Assembly (NCBI GenBank): GCA_025454915.1
Contig: JALONN010000020.1
Location: 1 to 44,305, forward strand
Direction of reading: 5' to 3'
Length of the DNA: 44,305 bases
Source of the DNA: Raineya sp.
GTDB lineage: Bacteria; Bacteroidota; Bacteroidia; Cytophagales; Thermonemataceae
Shown: in pieces, positions 26,790-36,075 of the stretch
Layout: every line of letters begins with the position of its first letter
Position numbering within the stretch: the stretch's first letter is position 1
Translations under genes and position numbers: made by a program
Notes under the pieces: model-generated
Databases searched by the model: none
Told to the model about the DNA's origin: nothing
Seen by the model: the letters and a program-made list of their open reading frames with translations, nothing else

Positions 26790-29459
26790 ATGAAACAATA
26801 TTTATCGCAACAGTATAAGAGCACCATATCCAAATACAAAAAATTTAAAGCACGCTTTGAAAAAACCGTACAGAATGGTGTATCTAATAAAAAGCGTAGA
26901 GACTTATTCCAACGTCTCCGCAAGTTGTATAGCCAAATTACACGCCTTGAAACACAGTTGAAATTAGCAATATCTGCTGGAACATTATCCCTAGCTTTAG
27001 TTGCCACTCCTAATACACAAGTAGTTGCCCAGAATGTAGCTGGAGGCAAATATAAGTATTTTCAAAGAGAATTAGGCTTACCTAAAGGAGATTTTGACCA
27101 AGCAGTTTTGACAGGCTATCAGGTATACCCTACTTTCGCAGACTTAGATAATGATGGAGATAATGATTTAATACTTGGATTATATGATGGGGGAGCTGTT
27201 TTTTATCAAAAAAACATAAATTCTGCAGGAGAAACAGAATATACACTTATTCCTAATGACAACGATGCAAGCCCTTTTAAAGGAGCAGGGTTAGAAAATT
27301 ATACATATTTTTCTCCCACATTTGCAGATATTGATAATGATGGTGATTTAGACCTTGTGGCTGGTTATGTGGATGGAGGTTATGGTTTAGTAACACTATT
27401 TAAAAACGTAAATGGTAAATTCGTACATTTCGATGGCTATGCCAATCCTTTTGCGAGTGTTTATACTTATAATAATGCAGGAGTAGGTGGACCTAGACCA
27501 GCATTTCTAGATGCAGATAATGATGGTGATTTAGACTTGTTTGTTTCTGGGAATAAAGAAGACAAGTACGCTGTTATTGTAAAGTATTATGAAAATGATG
27601 GTGAAAATACAGGAATTTTTATAGAAAGGACAGGTACTGCTAATCCTCTAGGCTTTGTAAATATAGGAACTACCTATGGTACATATTATACAGGTTATGG
27701 ATCTCTAACTTTTGCCGATGTTGATAATGACGGTGATATGGACGCTTATATTGGAGAAAAATATGGTAGCGTTTATGAATTTAAGAACGATGGAAGCAAT
27801 ACTTTTGCTCCAGGAACTCTTCACCCAACACTATCTTTTCCTACGAGCGAAACCAATCCACAACCTGCCTTCCAAGATATGGATGAAGATGGAGACTTAG
27901 ATTGCTTGGTTGGAGATAAAGCGTTTGCTACATTGCCTTATCACAAAAATAATGGTTCTGGTGTATTTGCAAGAACACCTAATATAAACGATGTAACAGA
28001 TTTCTCAATACAGAATCCTCCAAACTTATTATTAGAAAGATTTGCTTATACTGCTATTGCTGATATAGACAAAGATAATGACCAAGATTTCATTACGACT
28101 GATTTCTATGGAGAGATCCGTTATTTTTCTAGCAATGGAGATGGCTCTTTTGAAGAAATAACAACTGGAAGCCCATTTGCCACTATATCAGGAACTAATT
28201 ATATTCCTACTTTGGATTTTGTAGATATGGATGGTGATGGTGACCAAGATTTAGTAATAAAAGACTATTATACAAACTATCCAAAATACTATAGAAACGA
28301 TGGTACCATATTCGTGGAAGTAACAGGAGTAGCAAATCCTTTTAATAGTATTAATTTGTCAGGTGTTGCTGGAATGGATGTAGTTGACTTTGATAATGAT
28401 GGAGACTTTGATTTACTAGCAGGTGATACAAATGGTCTTAAACTTTTTGTCAATGGTGGAGGTTCGTTCACTCTTGCTACAGGAGCTGCAAATCCATTTG
28501 CGGATATATTTACGGGTATTACAGGAAGCTATCAGTATATTTCTCCTGCTCTAGTAGATATAGATGGTGATGACGATTTAGATTTTGTTTTCGGTACATT
28601 TAATAATTTAGATAATCCTGCTACTACAACAAACCCTGATTTTAATAGAACTAAAATAAACTATTACTTAAATGATTCAGGGGTCTATAAAAGAGTTTCT
28701 GACACAGATTCTCCTTTTCCTATGACTGCTGCTCGTTTCGCTACACCTACATTTGGAGATATGGATGGAGACGAAGATTTAGACTTATTAGTAGGAGAAT
28801 TTGCAGGAGCAGCAAGAGTAAGATATTTTGAAAGAGCAGGTAATAACTCTTGTGCTAAAATCGATGAAATACGTCATGAAATTGCTGTAAACAACAACTA
28901 TACATTCCTAACACAAGAATTTAAGGATGTATATAATGATGAGCCAGATACTAAATACAAAGATTTTCCTAAAATTAAGATTATAGCTCCTCCTCAATTT
29001 GGTGTACTCAAGGCTGCTGGTAATATTGTAAACCCAGGTACAGAAATCAATTATGCAGACTTAGGAGAACTGGTGTATATCCCTAATAAAGATTATACTG
29101 GTTTAGATGCATTCTCTTGGGCAGCTTTTGATCCTATTGGACAATGTTACTCTGCAGCTTCTTATGCTCGTTTTGGTATAGGTGTAGATGTAACAGCTTT
29201 GGATGATGAATTGGGAAAATATGTAAAAGTTTATCCTAACCCTACACAAGGAACATTTAACATTGCTTTTGATAAGATATTAAGTGGAAAAGTAGAGCTT
29301 AAATTGTATAACGCAGTAGGAGCATTACTTAAAACTTATTCTTATGAAAATCCATCTGATATACAATCTATTAACCTAGAAAATATGCCAAAAGGATTAT
29401 ATGTATTACGTATAAATAATGATGGCAAGGTTGGAAGTATCAAAGTAATAAAAGACTAA
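26790..29459 (+). CDS. Secreted FG-GAP/VCBS calcium-repeat protein with type A T9SS tail
   Basis: 889 residues. Ten FG-GAP/VCBS-like motifs of the form D-x-D-x-D-G-D-x-D (for example DIDNDGDLDL, DADNDGDLDL) start at about residues 118, 180, 241, 310, 363, 425, 479, 533, 590 and 657, a beta-propeller pattern that binds calcium. A bacterial cadherin/Ig-like module follows (about 690-800; FGVLKAAGNIVNPG, YIPNKDYTGLDAFSW), and the last 75 residues (VYPNPTQGTFNI... GLYVLRI) are a Por_Secre_tail T9SS signal. The N-terminus is odd: about 58 charged residues precede the hydrophobic core and cleavage site (VVA-Q, about 80). Start: ATG 26790 instead of TTG 26778. Probably surface-exposed or released; ligand unknown. 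Confidence 0.92.
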   Translation: MKQYLSQQYKSTISKYKKFKARFEKTVQNGVSNKKRRDLFQRLRKLYSQITRLETQLKLAISAGTLSLALVATPNTQVVAQNVAGGKYKYFQRELGLPKGDFDQAVLTGYQVYPTFADLDNDGDNDLILGLYDGGAVFYQKNINSAGETEYTLIPNDNDASPFKGAGLENYTYFSPTFADIDNDGDLDLVAGYVDGGYGLVTLFKNVNGKFVHFDGYANPFASVYTYNNAGVGGPRPAFLDADNDGDLDLFVSGNKEDKYAVIVKYYENDGENTGIFIERTGTANPLGFVNIGTTYGTYYTGYGSLTFADVDNDGDMDAYIGEKYGSVYEFKNDGSNTFAPGTLHPTLSFPTSETNPQPAFQDMDEDGDLDCLVGDKAFATLPYHKNNGSGVFARTPNINDVTDFSIQNPPNLLLERFAYTAIADIDKDNDQDFITTDFYGEIRYFSSNGDGSFEEITTGSPFATISGTNYIPTLDFVDMDGDGDQDLVIKDYYTNYPKYYRNDGTIFVEVTGVANPFNSINLSGVAGMDVVDFDNDGDFDLLAGDTNGLKLFVNGGGSFTLATGAANPFADIFTGITGSYQYISPALVDIDGDDDLDFVFGTFNNLDNPATTTNPDFNRTKINYYLNDSGVYKRVSDTDSPFPMTAARFATPTFGDMDGDEDLDLLVGEFAGAARVRYFERAGNNSCAKIDEIRHEIAVNNNYTFLTQEFKDVYNDEPDTKYKDFPKIKIIAPPQFGVLKAAGNIVNPGTEINYADLGELVYIPNKDYTGLDAFSWAAFDPIGQCYSAASYARFGIGVDVTALDDELGKYVKVYPNPTQGTFNIAFDKILSGKVELKLYNAVGALLKTYSYENPSDIQSINLENMPKGLYVLRINNDGKVGSIKVIKD

Positions 29460-29480
29460 TAAAGTTTTTTCGTAAAAGTA

Positions 29481-29512
29481 AAATCCCTCAAGAATAATTT
29501 CTTGAGGGATTT
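29481..29512. terminator. Terminator after the calcium-repeat gene, bidirectional
   Basis: AAATCCCTCAAGAA pairs perfectly with TTCTTGAGGGATTT around TAAT (14-bp stem), with T-rich flank to the right and a weaker one to the left; it can also serve the fabH operon. Confidence 0.88.
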
Positions 29513-29559
29513 TTTATATTTCTTAAACAATAGGATATACTTAATCAATTAATGTAAGA

Positions 29560-30558
29560 TTATTGAGGGTTATAAGCCCATTTAACATAGATAGCTCCCC
29601 AAGTAAAACCTCCTCCAAATGCAGCTAAAATCAGATTATCACCTTTCTTCAATTGACTTTCATAATCTTTTAAGCACAAAGGAATAGTAGCATTTGTGGT
29701 ATTGCCATATTTTTGTATATTCAACATTACTTTTTCATCAGGAAGTCCCATTTTATGAGCAGTAGAATCAATAATTCTTTTATTCGCTTGATGTGGAACT
29801 AACCAATTAATATCTTCTGCTTTCAGGTTATTATTATTCATAATGTGAGTACATGCTTCTGCCATCCCTTGTACAGCATGCTTAAATACTACAGCACCCT
29901 CCTGATAAACGTAATGCTCTCTGTTTTGTACAGTTTCTAAGGTTGGAGGTCTTCTACTACCACCAGCTTTCTGATGTAAATGTACCCAACCAGCTCCATC
30001 AGAACGCATCCATGCATCCATAATACCAGTATTATCAGTAGTAGGCTCTAATAATACTGCTCCTGCTCCATCTCCAAAAATAATACAAGTGGCTCTATCT
30101 GTATAATCAATAATAGAAGACATCTTATCTGCTCCTACTACAATGATTTTTTTATACTTTCCAGTTTCTATAAACTGGGAAGCTGTATGCAAGGCATAAA
30201 TAAAACCAGAACAAGCAGCCATTACATCATAATGAAAAGCATTTTTGATACCTGCTTCATTAGCTATTAAACTTGCTGTGGAAGGAAATACAAAATCTGG
30301 GGTAGCTGTTGCACAAATAAGTAAATCTATTTCTTCAGGGCGTGTATTCGATTTCTCTAAAAGAGCTTGAACAGCTTTTGCTCCCATATACGAAGTTCCC
30401 AAGCCTTCACCTTTTAGAATACGTCTTTCTTGTATACCTGTACGTTCTAAAATCCATTGGTCATTGGTATCTACCATTTTTTCCAATTCGGCATTAGTTA
30501 GCACATAATCAGGACTGTATGTAGCTAAAGAAGTGATAGCAGCTCTCAAATTGCTCAT
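29560..30558 (-). CDS. fabH: 3-oxoacyl-ACP synthase III
   Basis: A 332-residue thiolase-fold condensing enzyme that starts fatty-acid synthesis by joining an acyl-CoA primer with malonyl-ACP. The catalytic triad is visible: C116 in MAACSGF, H256 in VPHQANKRI and N286 in YGNTTNA. GDGAGAVLL and the C-terminal GGGFTWGA motif are present. Its start lies two bases after the plsX stop, as the last gene of a pdxA-yceD-rpmF-plsX-fabH cluster. In this phylum FabH often accepts branched primers, but the sequence does not decide that. Confidence 0.97.
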   Translation of the reverse strand: MSNLRAAITSLATYSPDYVLTNAELEKMVDTNDQWILERTGIQERRILKGEGLGTSYMGAKAVQALLEKSNTRPEEIDLLICATATPDFVFPSTASLIANEAGIKNAFHYDVMAACSGFIYALHTASQFIETGKYKKIIVVGADKMSSIIDYTDRATCIIFGDGAGAVLLEPTTDNTGIMDAWMRSDGAGWVHLHQKAGGSRRPPTLETVQNREHYVYQEGAVVFKHAVQGMAEACTHIMNNNNLKAEDINWLVPHQANKRIIDSTAHKMGLPDEKVMLNIQKYGNTTNATIPLCLKDYESQLKKGDNLILAAFGGGFTWGAIYVKWAYNPQ

Positions 30559-30560
30559 AA

Positions 30561-31514
30561 TTAGCTTTGGGATGTTACGGGTGGGAGAGATTGTTTAATT
30601 TTTTCATGTAGATTACTTTCTGCCATTTTTTTAGCTATTTCGATCATATTTCTAATGGCTAATGCAGAAGAAATACCATGCCCAATTACAACATTACCAT
30701 TGAGCCCTAAAATAGGACTGCCTCCAATGGCTTCATAGTTGAGTTGGTTTAAGAAGTTATCTTGAATTTTCTGATGTTTTGCTACATCATAAATAGATTC
30801 TGCCATTTTTAAAATCACATTACCCACAAATCCATCACAAACCATTACATCAGACTTACCTAAAAAAACGTCTCTACCTTCAACATTTCCTACAAAATTA
30901 AGGAGAGTATCATTTTTTAGTAAAGTATAAGTAGCTTGAGCTTGAAGATTTCCTTTTCCTTCTTCTTCTCCAACATTCATCAAGGATATTCTTGGATTTT
31001 TAATTCCAAGAACATTTTCTGCATAAACTTTGCCTAAAGAAGCAAACTGATGAAGAACTTCTGGCTTGCAATCTGTATTTGCTCCAACATCTAACAAAAT
31101 GCTGGTTGTGCCATCTAATTGTGGTACATGGCTTACAATAGGGGATCTTAAAATACCTTCTATCGTTTTTACACTAAATAAAGCACCAACAAGCATTGCC
31201 CCTGTGTTACCTGCCCCACAAAAAGCGTGTGCTTTTCCTTCTTTGAGCAAATAATAACCAGTAGCAATGCTTGAACGCTGCTTTTGTTGTAAGGCTTTGG
31301 TTGGGTGTTCTCCCATTTCAATCACTTCATCTGCATGAATGATATGAATATTAGGAATACTCCCATAAGAACTGAGGAGAGGAGCTAGAACGGGCTCTTG
31401 TCCTATCAGCAAAATTTGAACATCTGATGAAAATTCTTTGGCAGCTATTACTGCCCCTTCTACGGTAGCTTTCGGGGCAAAATCCCCGCCCATAGCGTCC
31501 AGAGCTATTTTCAT
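30561..31514 (-). CDS. plsX: Phosphate acyltransferase PlsX
   Basis: 317 residues, normal for PlsX, which converts acyl-ACP to acyl-phosphate at the cytoplasmic membrane for phospholipid synthesis. It starts MKIALDAMGGDFAPKATVEGA, the family signature, and has GAGNTGAMLVGA, LLDVGANTDCKPE and VCDGFVGNVILKM. It is 29 bases after rpmF and two bases before fabH, consistent with one transcript. Confidence 0.97.
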   Translation of the reverse strand: MKIALDAMGGDFAPKATVEGAVIAAKEFSSDVQILLIGQEPVLAPLLSSYGSIPNIHIIHADEVIEMGEHPTKALQQKQRSSIATGYYLLKEGKAHAFCGAGNTGAMLVGALFSVKTIEGILRSPIVSHVPQLDGTTSILLDVGANTDCKPEVLHQFASLGKVYAENVLGIKNPRISLMNVGEEEGKGNLQAQATYTLLKNDTLLNFVGNVEGRDVFLGKSDVMVCDGFVGNVILKMAESIYDVAKHQKIQDNFLNQLNYEAIGGSPILGLNGNVVIGHGISSALAIRNMIEIAKKMAESNLHEKIKQSLPPVTSQS

Positions 31515-31543
31515 AAGGTTGATGAATTTTGTTTGCGAATGAA

Positions 31544-31738
31544 TTAGCTTACTTTTTCGTAACCCTCAATCATTAATTTGCCATTATAATACAAGTTGCC
31601 TTCTACAACATAAGCTCTATGTAAAACATGAACTTCGTTTGTAGTCTGGCAAGTTCCTAATGGCTTAGGAGTAGCCTTGTAATGAGTTCTTCTCTTATCC
31701 CTGCGAGTCTTCGATATTTTCCTTTTAGGATGTGCCAT
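31544..31738 (-). CDS. rpmF: 50S ribosomal protein L32
   Basis: 64 residues beginning MAHPKRKISKTRRDKRRTHY, the typical L32 start. Only one cysteine (position 30, LGTCQTTNEVH) is present, so it is the form without the four-cysteine zinc site. Lies between yceD and plsX as in many bacteria. Confidence 0.97.
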   Translation of the reverse strand: MAHPKRKISKTRRDKRRTHYKATPKPLGTCQTTNEVHVLHRAYVVEGNLYYNGKLMIEGYEKVS

Positions 31739-31768
31739 GGTTGTAAATATTTAATTGTAATTAGAGTA

Positions 31769-32302
31769 TTATTTGTTAATAATTTTCTTTAGTTCTTCCC
31801 AACGAGGGTCTGTTGTGTCCTCTGTATTTTGCTCTTTTACTTTTTTATCACTAGTATAAACAAGTGTGAGTTCCTCATTGCTATTTTTTTCTTCTTGAAA
31901 ACGAGGATGAAGTTTTTTCATTGGAACAGCTAAACTAATAAGTTCATAAATGTATTGCGATACATTTATTTCTGCTATTCCTCTTGGTATTAACTCCATT
32001 TCGTCTGTTATTTGTTCAGAATGGTCTGAAAATCTTAGAATTTGAGTGCCTTCTGTATAAAAAGGATAATCAAATTTTTCAAGACTTCTGTCACAAGTAA
32101 GTTCCAATGTACCTTCAATATCAAAAGTTAAATGTAATAATGCTTCTGATTTGCGTAAGGTCATTTTTACCTTGCAACTACCATTCTCTACAAATGTTTC
32201 TTCAAAGGATGTAAAGAAATCCCTGCCCACCTGCCAATCAAAATAGTAATCTTTATTTTGAAGTTTAGCAATACCTACTTTATATTCATTTAACCTTTCC
32301 AA
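31769..32302 (-). CDS. yceD: YceD/DUF177 family rRNA-accumulation protein
   Basis: 177 residues with the DUF177 signature: FDIEGTLELTCDRSLEKFDYPF, with a single Cys in the TCDRSLE motif, followed by an acidic central region and a C-terminal DPRWEELKKI. The family (YceD in E. coli, needed for 23S rRNA accumulation; YL-type in plants) is encoded before rpmF almost universally, as here. A full consensus promoter lies directly upstream, which makes it the first gene of a transcript that need not include pdxA. Confidence 0.92.
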   Translation of the reverse strand: MERLNEYKVGIAKLQNKDYYFDWQVGRDFFTSFEETFVENGSCKVKMTLRKSEALLHLTFDIEGTLELTCDRSLEKFDYPFYTEGTQILRFSDHSEQITDEMELIPRGIAEINVSQYIYELISLAVPMKKLHPRFQEEKNSNEELTLVYTSDKKVKEQNTEDTTDPRWEELKKIINK

Positions 32303-32325
32303 AGCAACACAATAGATTAAGGACG

Positions 32326-32355
32326 CAAAATTAGTAATATATTTTTAATTCTCAA
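32326..32355 (-). promoter_or_regulatory. Promoter of yceD-rpmF-plsX-fabH
   Basis: Minus strand TTG (32355-32353), 19 bp, TAATTTTG (32333-32326). It is 24 bases before the yceD ATG, between pdxA and yceD. Confidence 0.65.
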
Positions 32356-32374
32356 AAAGAACTTACAAAAAATA

Positions 32375-33412
32375 TTAAGGCAATGCCAATAAGCCTGCCT
32401 GTCTATACTTAATTACATCACAAGCAAGATAAATTGCCTGCAACATAGAGTTGGCATCAGCTAAATTTTTTCCTGCAATATTATAGGCTGTTCCATGATC
32501 TGGTGAAGTACGAACTACTGGCAAACCAATAGTAAAGTTTACTCCATCTTCGAATGCAAGAGTTTTGAACGCAGTTAAGCCTTGATCATGATACATAGCC
32601 AATGTAGCATCATAAGATGTATATTTTTTACTACCAAAAAAACCATCAGCAGGGAACGGACCATAGACCAAATGTCCTTGTTTTCTAAACTCTTTGACAA
32701 CAGGCTCAATAATTTCTTTTTCTTCATTACCCAATAAACCTTCTTCTCCTGCATGTGGGTTGAGTCCTAATACAGCAATTTTGGGTTTTTGTATGCCAAA
32801 ATCTTTCTGAAGAGATTGCTGAAGAACCGTAATTTTACTTTGTAGCTTTTCTTTTGTAATAGCTTGACTAACATCTTTAAGAGCTAAATGCCCTGTAAGT
32901 AGGGCTACACGGAGCTTACCACTTACCATACACATTAAAGTGTTAGGAGCATTGAAGTTTTCTGTAAAATATTCAGTATGTCCTACAAAGTTAAAGAACT
33001 CATTCTGAATATTATATTTATTAATTGGAGCTGTAACAACAGCATGTAAAGCCCCTCTTAACAAGTCTTTTGTGCACCCCTCCAAACACATAAAAGCTGC
33101 CTTGCCTGCTTCCTGTGTTACCTGCCCTGGAGCTATCTCTGCATCTTCAATACAATTAATGAGGTTTACCTTTTTATAACTAACCTGTTCTACATCCTTA
33201 ATAACCTGAATGTAGCCATCCTCCATGCCTAATAATCTTCTGTACTTATTTAATATTTTTAGAGACCCATAAATAACAGGAGTACAGAATGCCAATAATC
33301 TGTTATCGGCAAGTGATTTCAAAATAACTTCAGGACCAATGCCATTATAATCCCCAAGTGTGATACCAATAATTGGTTTGTCTTCTACAAAATGTTTTTT
33401 ATTAGAACTCAT
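32375..33412 (-). CDS. pdxA: 4-hydroxythreonine-4-phosphate dehydrogenase
   Basis: 345 residues, typical length. PdxA oxidises 4-phosphohydroxy-L-threonine in the DXP-dependent vitamin B6 pathway. Signatures: GITLGDYNGIGPEVILK at the start, GHTEYF, the metal-binding LGLNPHAGEEG, and MYHDQGLTAFKTLAFEDGVNFTIGLPVVRTSPDHGTA. It lies upstream of yceD on the same strand with 72 bases between, a gap that contains an internal promoter. Confidence 0.96.
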   Translation of the reverse strand: MSSNKKHFVEDKPIIGITLGDYNGIGPEVILKSLADNRLLAFCTPVIYGSLKILNKYRRLLGMEDGYIQVIKDVEQVSYKKVNLINCIEDAEIAPGQVTQEAGKAAFMCLEGCTKDLLRGALHAVVTAPINKYNIQNEFFNFVGHTEYFTENFNAPNTLMCMVSGKLRVALLTGHLALKDVSQAITKEKLQSKITVLQQSLQKDFGIQKPKIAVLGLNPHAGEEGLLGNEEKEIIEPVVKEFRKQGHLVYGPFPADGFFGSKKYTSYDATLAMYHDQGLTAFKTLAFEDGVNFTIGLPVVRTSPDHGTAYNIAGKNLADANSMLQAIYLACDVIKYRQAGLLALP

Positions 33413-33473
33413 AGCTCACAATCAATAAATCGTTGTTCTAATTTTTAAGTTGTTTAATTGAATAATTTATTTG

Positions 33474-34082
33474 CTAGATATGGTCTTTTTGATTTTTAAT
33501 CATATCATATAATAACTCTCTTGCTCTATGTAACTGAGCCTTTACAGTTCCTATGGGTAGCTCTAATTCTTCTGCAATTTCTTGATAAGCCATCTCATCA
33601 AAATATCGCATGGTAACAAGTTTTCTGTATTTAGTAGGTAGTTTACTCACTAAATTTTGCATTAAAGCAATTTTTTGAGAACGAATAGCTTCTTCCTGAG
33701 GGTTTGATTCATCTGGAATATCTAAACCTACTTCTTCACCACCATCACCTGTAAACATATTGTTGATACTCAATGTATTCATTTTTTTCTTTCTGATAAA
33801 ATCAATACAGTTGTTGGTTGCTATTCTAAAAAGCCAAGTGCTAAAAGTATAATCCTCCTTAAACTTATCTAAGTTTTTAAATGCCTTGGCAAATGCTTCA
33901 ATAGTTAAATCTTCTGCATCATCCACGTTTCTTATCATCTTAAGAATAGTATGATAGAGAGAGCGATTATAACGCTTCATGAGTTCGGCAAAAGCATTTT
34001 GGTCGCCATTTTTGGCGAGTTCTACAAGCTTAAAATCGTAGAGAGCTTTCTGGGAAAATTCTTTGTTATCTTCTATGTCCAT
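33474..34082 (-). CDS. ECF-type RNA polymerase sigma factor
   Basis: 202 residues with both ECF regions: sigma-2 (about 20-95; LTIEAFAKAFKNLDKF, STWLFRIATNNCIDFIRKKK) and sigma-4 (about 140-195; LPTKYRKLVTMRYFDEMAYQEIAEELELPIGTVKAQLHRAREL). No anti-sigma gene follows. The start overlaps the upstream glycosyltransferase gene by 10 bases, so it is in an operon with it. This type is common in Bacteroidota, often broadly expressed. The regulon is not visible here. Confidence 0.93.
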   Translation of the reverse strand: MDIEDNKEFSQKALYDFKLVELAKNGDQNAFAELMKRYNRSLYHTILKMIRNVDDAEDLTIEAFAKAFKNLDKFKEDYTFSTWLFRIATNNCIDFIRKKKMNTLSINNMFTGDGGEEVGLDIPDESNPQEEAIRSQKIALMQNLVSKLPTKYRKLVTMRYFDEMAYQEIAEELELPIGTVKAQLHRARELLYDMIKNQKDHI

Positions 34083-35209
34083 CGTTCAGGTTTGCTGAAA
34101 AATGCTTTTATGCCTAAAATTATAATAAAAAAAACATATACACAATCAAATAGCCACCAAGATAACCAAGAAGATTGAAATTTTATTTTTTTACTTGCAA
34201 AAAAATGTAAGCAAGACCAAGAAAAAATACGAAGACCTGCAAAACTGATGAGTATATAGTGTTTTAACTGAAAATCTGAAATATATAAAAATGATACTAA
34301 AACAGAGATAGGCAGAAGAATCCAAAATAATACATGAGTTAAATTCTGTAAACCTAATAAAAACAGATGTTTCTTCTTATAAAATTTCCCTACACTTAGA
34401 TGTCTGTTCTTCTGACCCAGCCAACTCTTCCATGTAGTTTTAGGATAAGAAAAAATATGTGCTTCTTTTTGGATACAAATAGTAGTATTTTGAGAATTGC
34501 TATGCTGATTGACAAATAAATCATCATCACCACCTACTATTTTGAGGTGGTCATTGAACCCTTTATTTTCAATAAAAATATGTTTCCTGTATGCTAAGTT
34601 TCTGCCTACACCCATATATGGGATTTTGGCAAAAGCGTAGGATAGATACTGGATTGCTGTAGTAAATGTTTCATGCTGGATAATCCAATTTAATATTCCT
34701 TTTTGCTTCTGATAAGGAGATACACCCAATACAAAATCTTTTGATTCCACAAATTCGGTAGTCATCCATGCTACCCAGTTAGATGATTCAGGATAACAAT
34801 CTGCATCTGTAAATAATAAATGTTCGTATTGGGCTGCTTTTACACCCAATGTAATAGCATATTTTTTGTTGCTAATATGATCAGGAGTATGATCTATACG
34901 TACAATCTTTATCCGAGTATCTTTATTACGTTCATCATATAGAAATTCGTAAGAACCATCAATAGAACGGTCATCTACAATAATAATTTCAAACTTTGGG
35001 TAATTCTGTTTTTGTAAAAGAGGTAATAAGACTTTCAAATTCTCGAGTTCATTTCTTGCAGCAATAATAATAGAGATAGGCTTCTGAGAATCGTAGTCTA
35101 AGGAGGCTTTAGATTTATAGAATAAAAAACGAGTATGAAAAAATATATGATAAAAAAACTGAATAAAAACCACTGACGCTATAAGATATAGCGTAATATC
35201 TAACACCAT
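34073..35209 (-). CDS. Family 2 glycosyltransferase, membrane-bound
   Basis: 378 residues: an N-terminal membrane segment (about 4-24), a GT2 domain (about 42-260) with PISIIIAARNE, the nucleotide-binding VDDRS, LLFTDADCYPESSNW (DxD motif) and VGGDDDLFVNQ, then QKNRHLSVGKFYKK in place of a QxxRW motif, and C-terminal membrane segments (about 285-370). Likely makes a polysaccharide or glycolipid at the membrane; acceptor unknown. It follows the DUF4286 gene by 16 bases and overlaps the sigma factor gene. Confidence 0.9.
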   Translation of the reverse strand: MVLDITLYLIASVVFIQFFYHIFFHTRFLFYKSKASLDYDSQKPISIIIAARNELENLKVLLPLLQKQNYPKFEIIIVDDRSIDGSYEFLYDERNKDTRIKIVRIDHTPDHISNKKYAITLGVKAAQYEHLLFTDADCYPESSNWVAWMTTEFVESKDFVLGVSPYQKQKGILNWIIQHETFTTAIQYLSYAFAKIPYMGVGRNLAYRKHIFIENKGFNDHLKIVGGDDDLFVNQHSNSQNTTICIQKEAHIFSYPKTTWKSWLGQKNRHLSVGKFYKKKHLFLLGLQNLTHVLFWILLPISVLVSFLYISDFQLKHYILISFAGLRIFSWSCLHFFASKKIKFQSSWLSWWLFDCVYVFFIIILGIKAFFSKPERWT

Positions 35210-35225
35210 AAACCTGAAATATTAT

Positions 35226-35531
35226 TTATTGTACTACTTCCAAAACAGTTCTAAAGGCTACAAACTTATCTTTATAGCGAGAACTGTGGTCTTTTTGTAA
35301 TTGAGGAGCATAATTTTTCTGATACTCTTCCAGTTTAGCTTGAGATTCGCACAGATACTGAAATGCATAAGTATAACCTTCATTTTCTGTTTCTTTAAGA
35401 AGCCTTAATACTTTGTTTTCTAAGAAACAACCAGTAGCCATTACCTCTGGAATATGTTTGGTGAGCATCCAATCAAGCCATTCTTGATGTATAGAGGGAT
35501 CTATATTAACAGTTACATTATATACAATCAT
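35226..35531 (-). CDS. DUF4286 family protein
   Basis: 101 residues starting MIVYNVTVNIDPSIHQEWLDWM, then HIPEVMATGCF and YAFQYLCESQAKLEEY, the DUF4286 pattern. Ferredoxin-like fold expected; function unknown. ATG 35531 is chosen over TTG 35546, because the family begins at MIVYNVT. Leads an operon with the glycosyltransferase and sigma factor genes. Confidence 0.88.
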   Translation of the reverse strand: MIVYNVTVNIDPSIHQEWLDWMLTKHIPEVMATGCFLENKVLRLLKETENEGYTYAFQYLCESQAKLEEYQKNYAPQLQKDHSSRYKDKFVAFRTVLEVVQ

Positions 35532-35600
35532 ATTTGTAATACACAATTTTATTGAATAGCAAATATCAAAGTATTTATGAACCTAGCCAAAATAGTTTCA

Positions 35601-36053
35601 CTATTTATTTTTTTCGTCTATGAGTTGATTAACTTTTTTAATAACTTCAAAAAAGACATTTAACTTTTCTACTTCAATATTTTCGTACATCAAAACATTA
35701 AATTTTTTAACAACCCTACGAGCAATTTCTTTCTTTTCTTTTCCTTTTTCAGTTAAGAATATTCTTACAAAACGCTTGTCTGTTTCTCCTTGTTTACGAT
35801 AAATAAGCCCATCATCTTCCATATTTTTAAGAGTTCTCGTAATACTACGAGCCTCCAAACCAAATTGTGGAGCAATTTTGGTAGCAGGTGTGCCTTCTTC
35901 TGTATCAATATTTAATAAAATGAAACCAATGGCAGCAGAAATGCCATGTTTACTAGCTTCTGCATTGTACATTCTGGAAATAGCATGCCAAGCCAATTTA
36001 ATATTATAATCAATGCTTTCTTCTGGCTTTAACTTGGTATTTGAAAAACTCAT
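35601..36053 (-). CDS. MarR-family transcriptional regulator
   Basis: 150 residues with a winged helix-turn-helix: GISAAIGFILLNIDTEEGTPATKIAPQFGLEARSITRTLKNMEDDGLIYRKQGETDKRFVRIFLTEKGKE covers the DNA-binding core and the wing with the D-x-R motif. MSFSNTKLKPE at 36053 is the start; a longer frame from 36116 would begin inside the upstream palindrome. A 44-bp palindrome surrounds its -7 element, suggesting autoregulation. It is followed by the DUF4286 operon 69 bases downstream. Ligand unknown. Confidence 0.9.
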   Translation of the reverse strand: MSFSNTKLKPEESIDYNIKLAWHAISRMYNAEASKHGISAAIGFILLNIDTEEGTPATKIAPQFGLEARSITRTLKNMEDDGLIYRKQGETDKRFVRIFLTEKGKEKKEIARRVVKKFNVLMYENIEVEKLNVFFEVIKKVNQLIDEKNK

Positions 36054-36075
36054 TATAAAAATAGGGTAAAATGAA

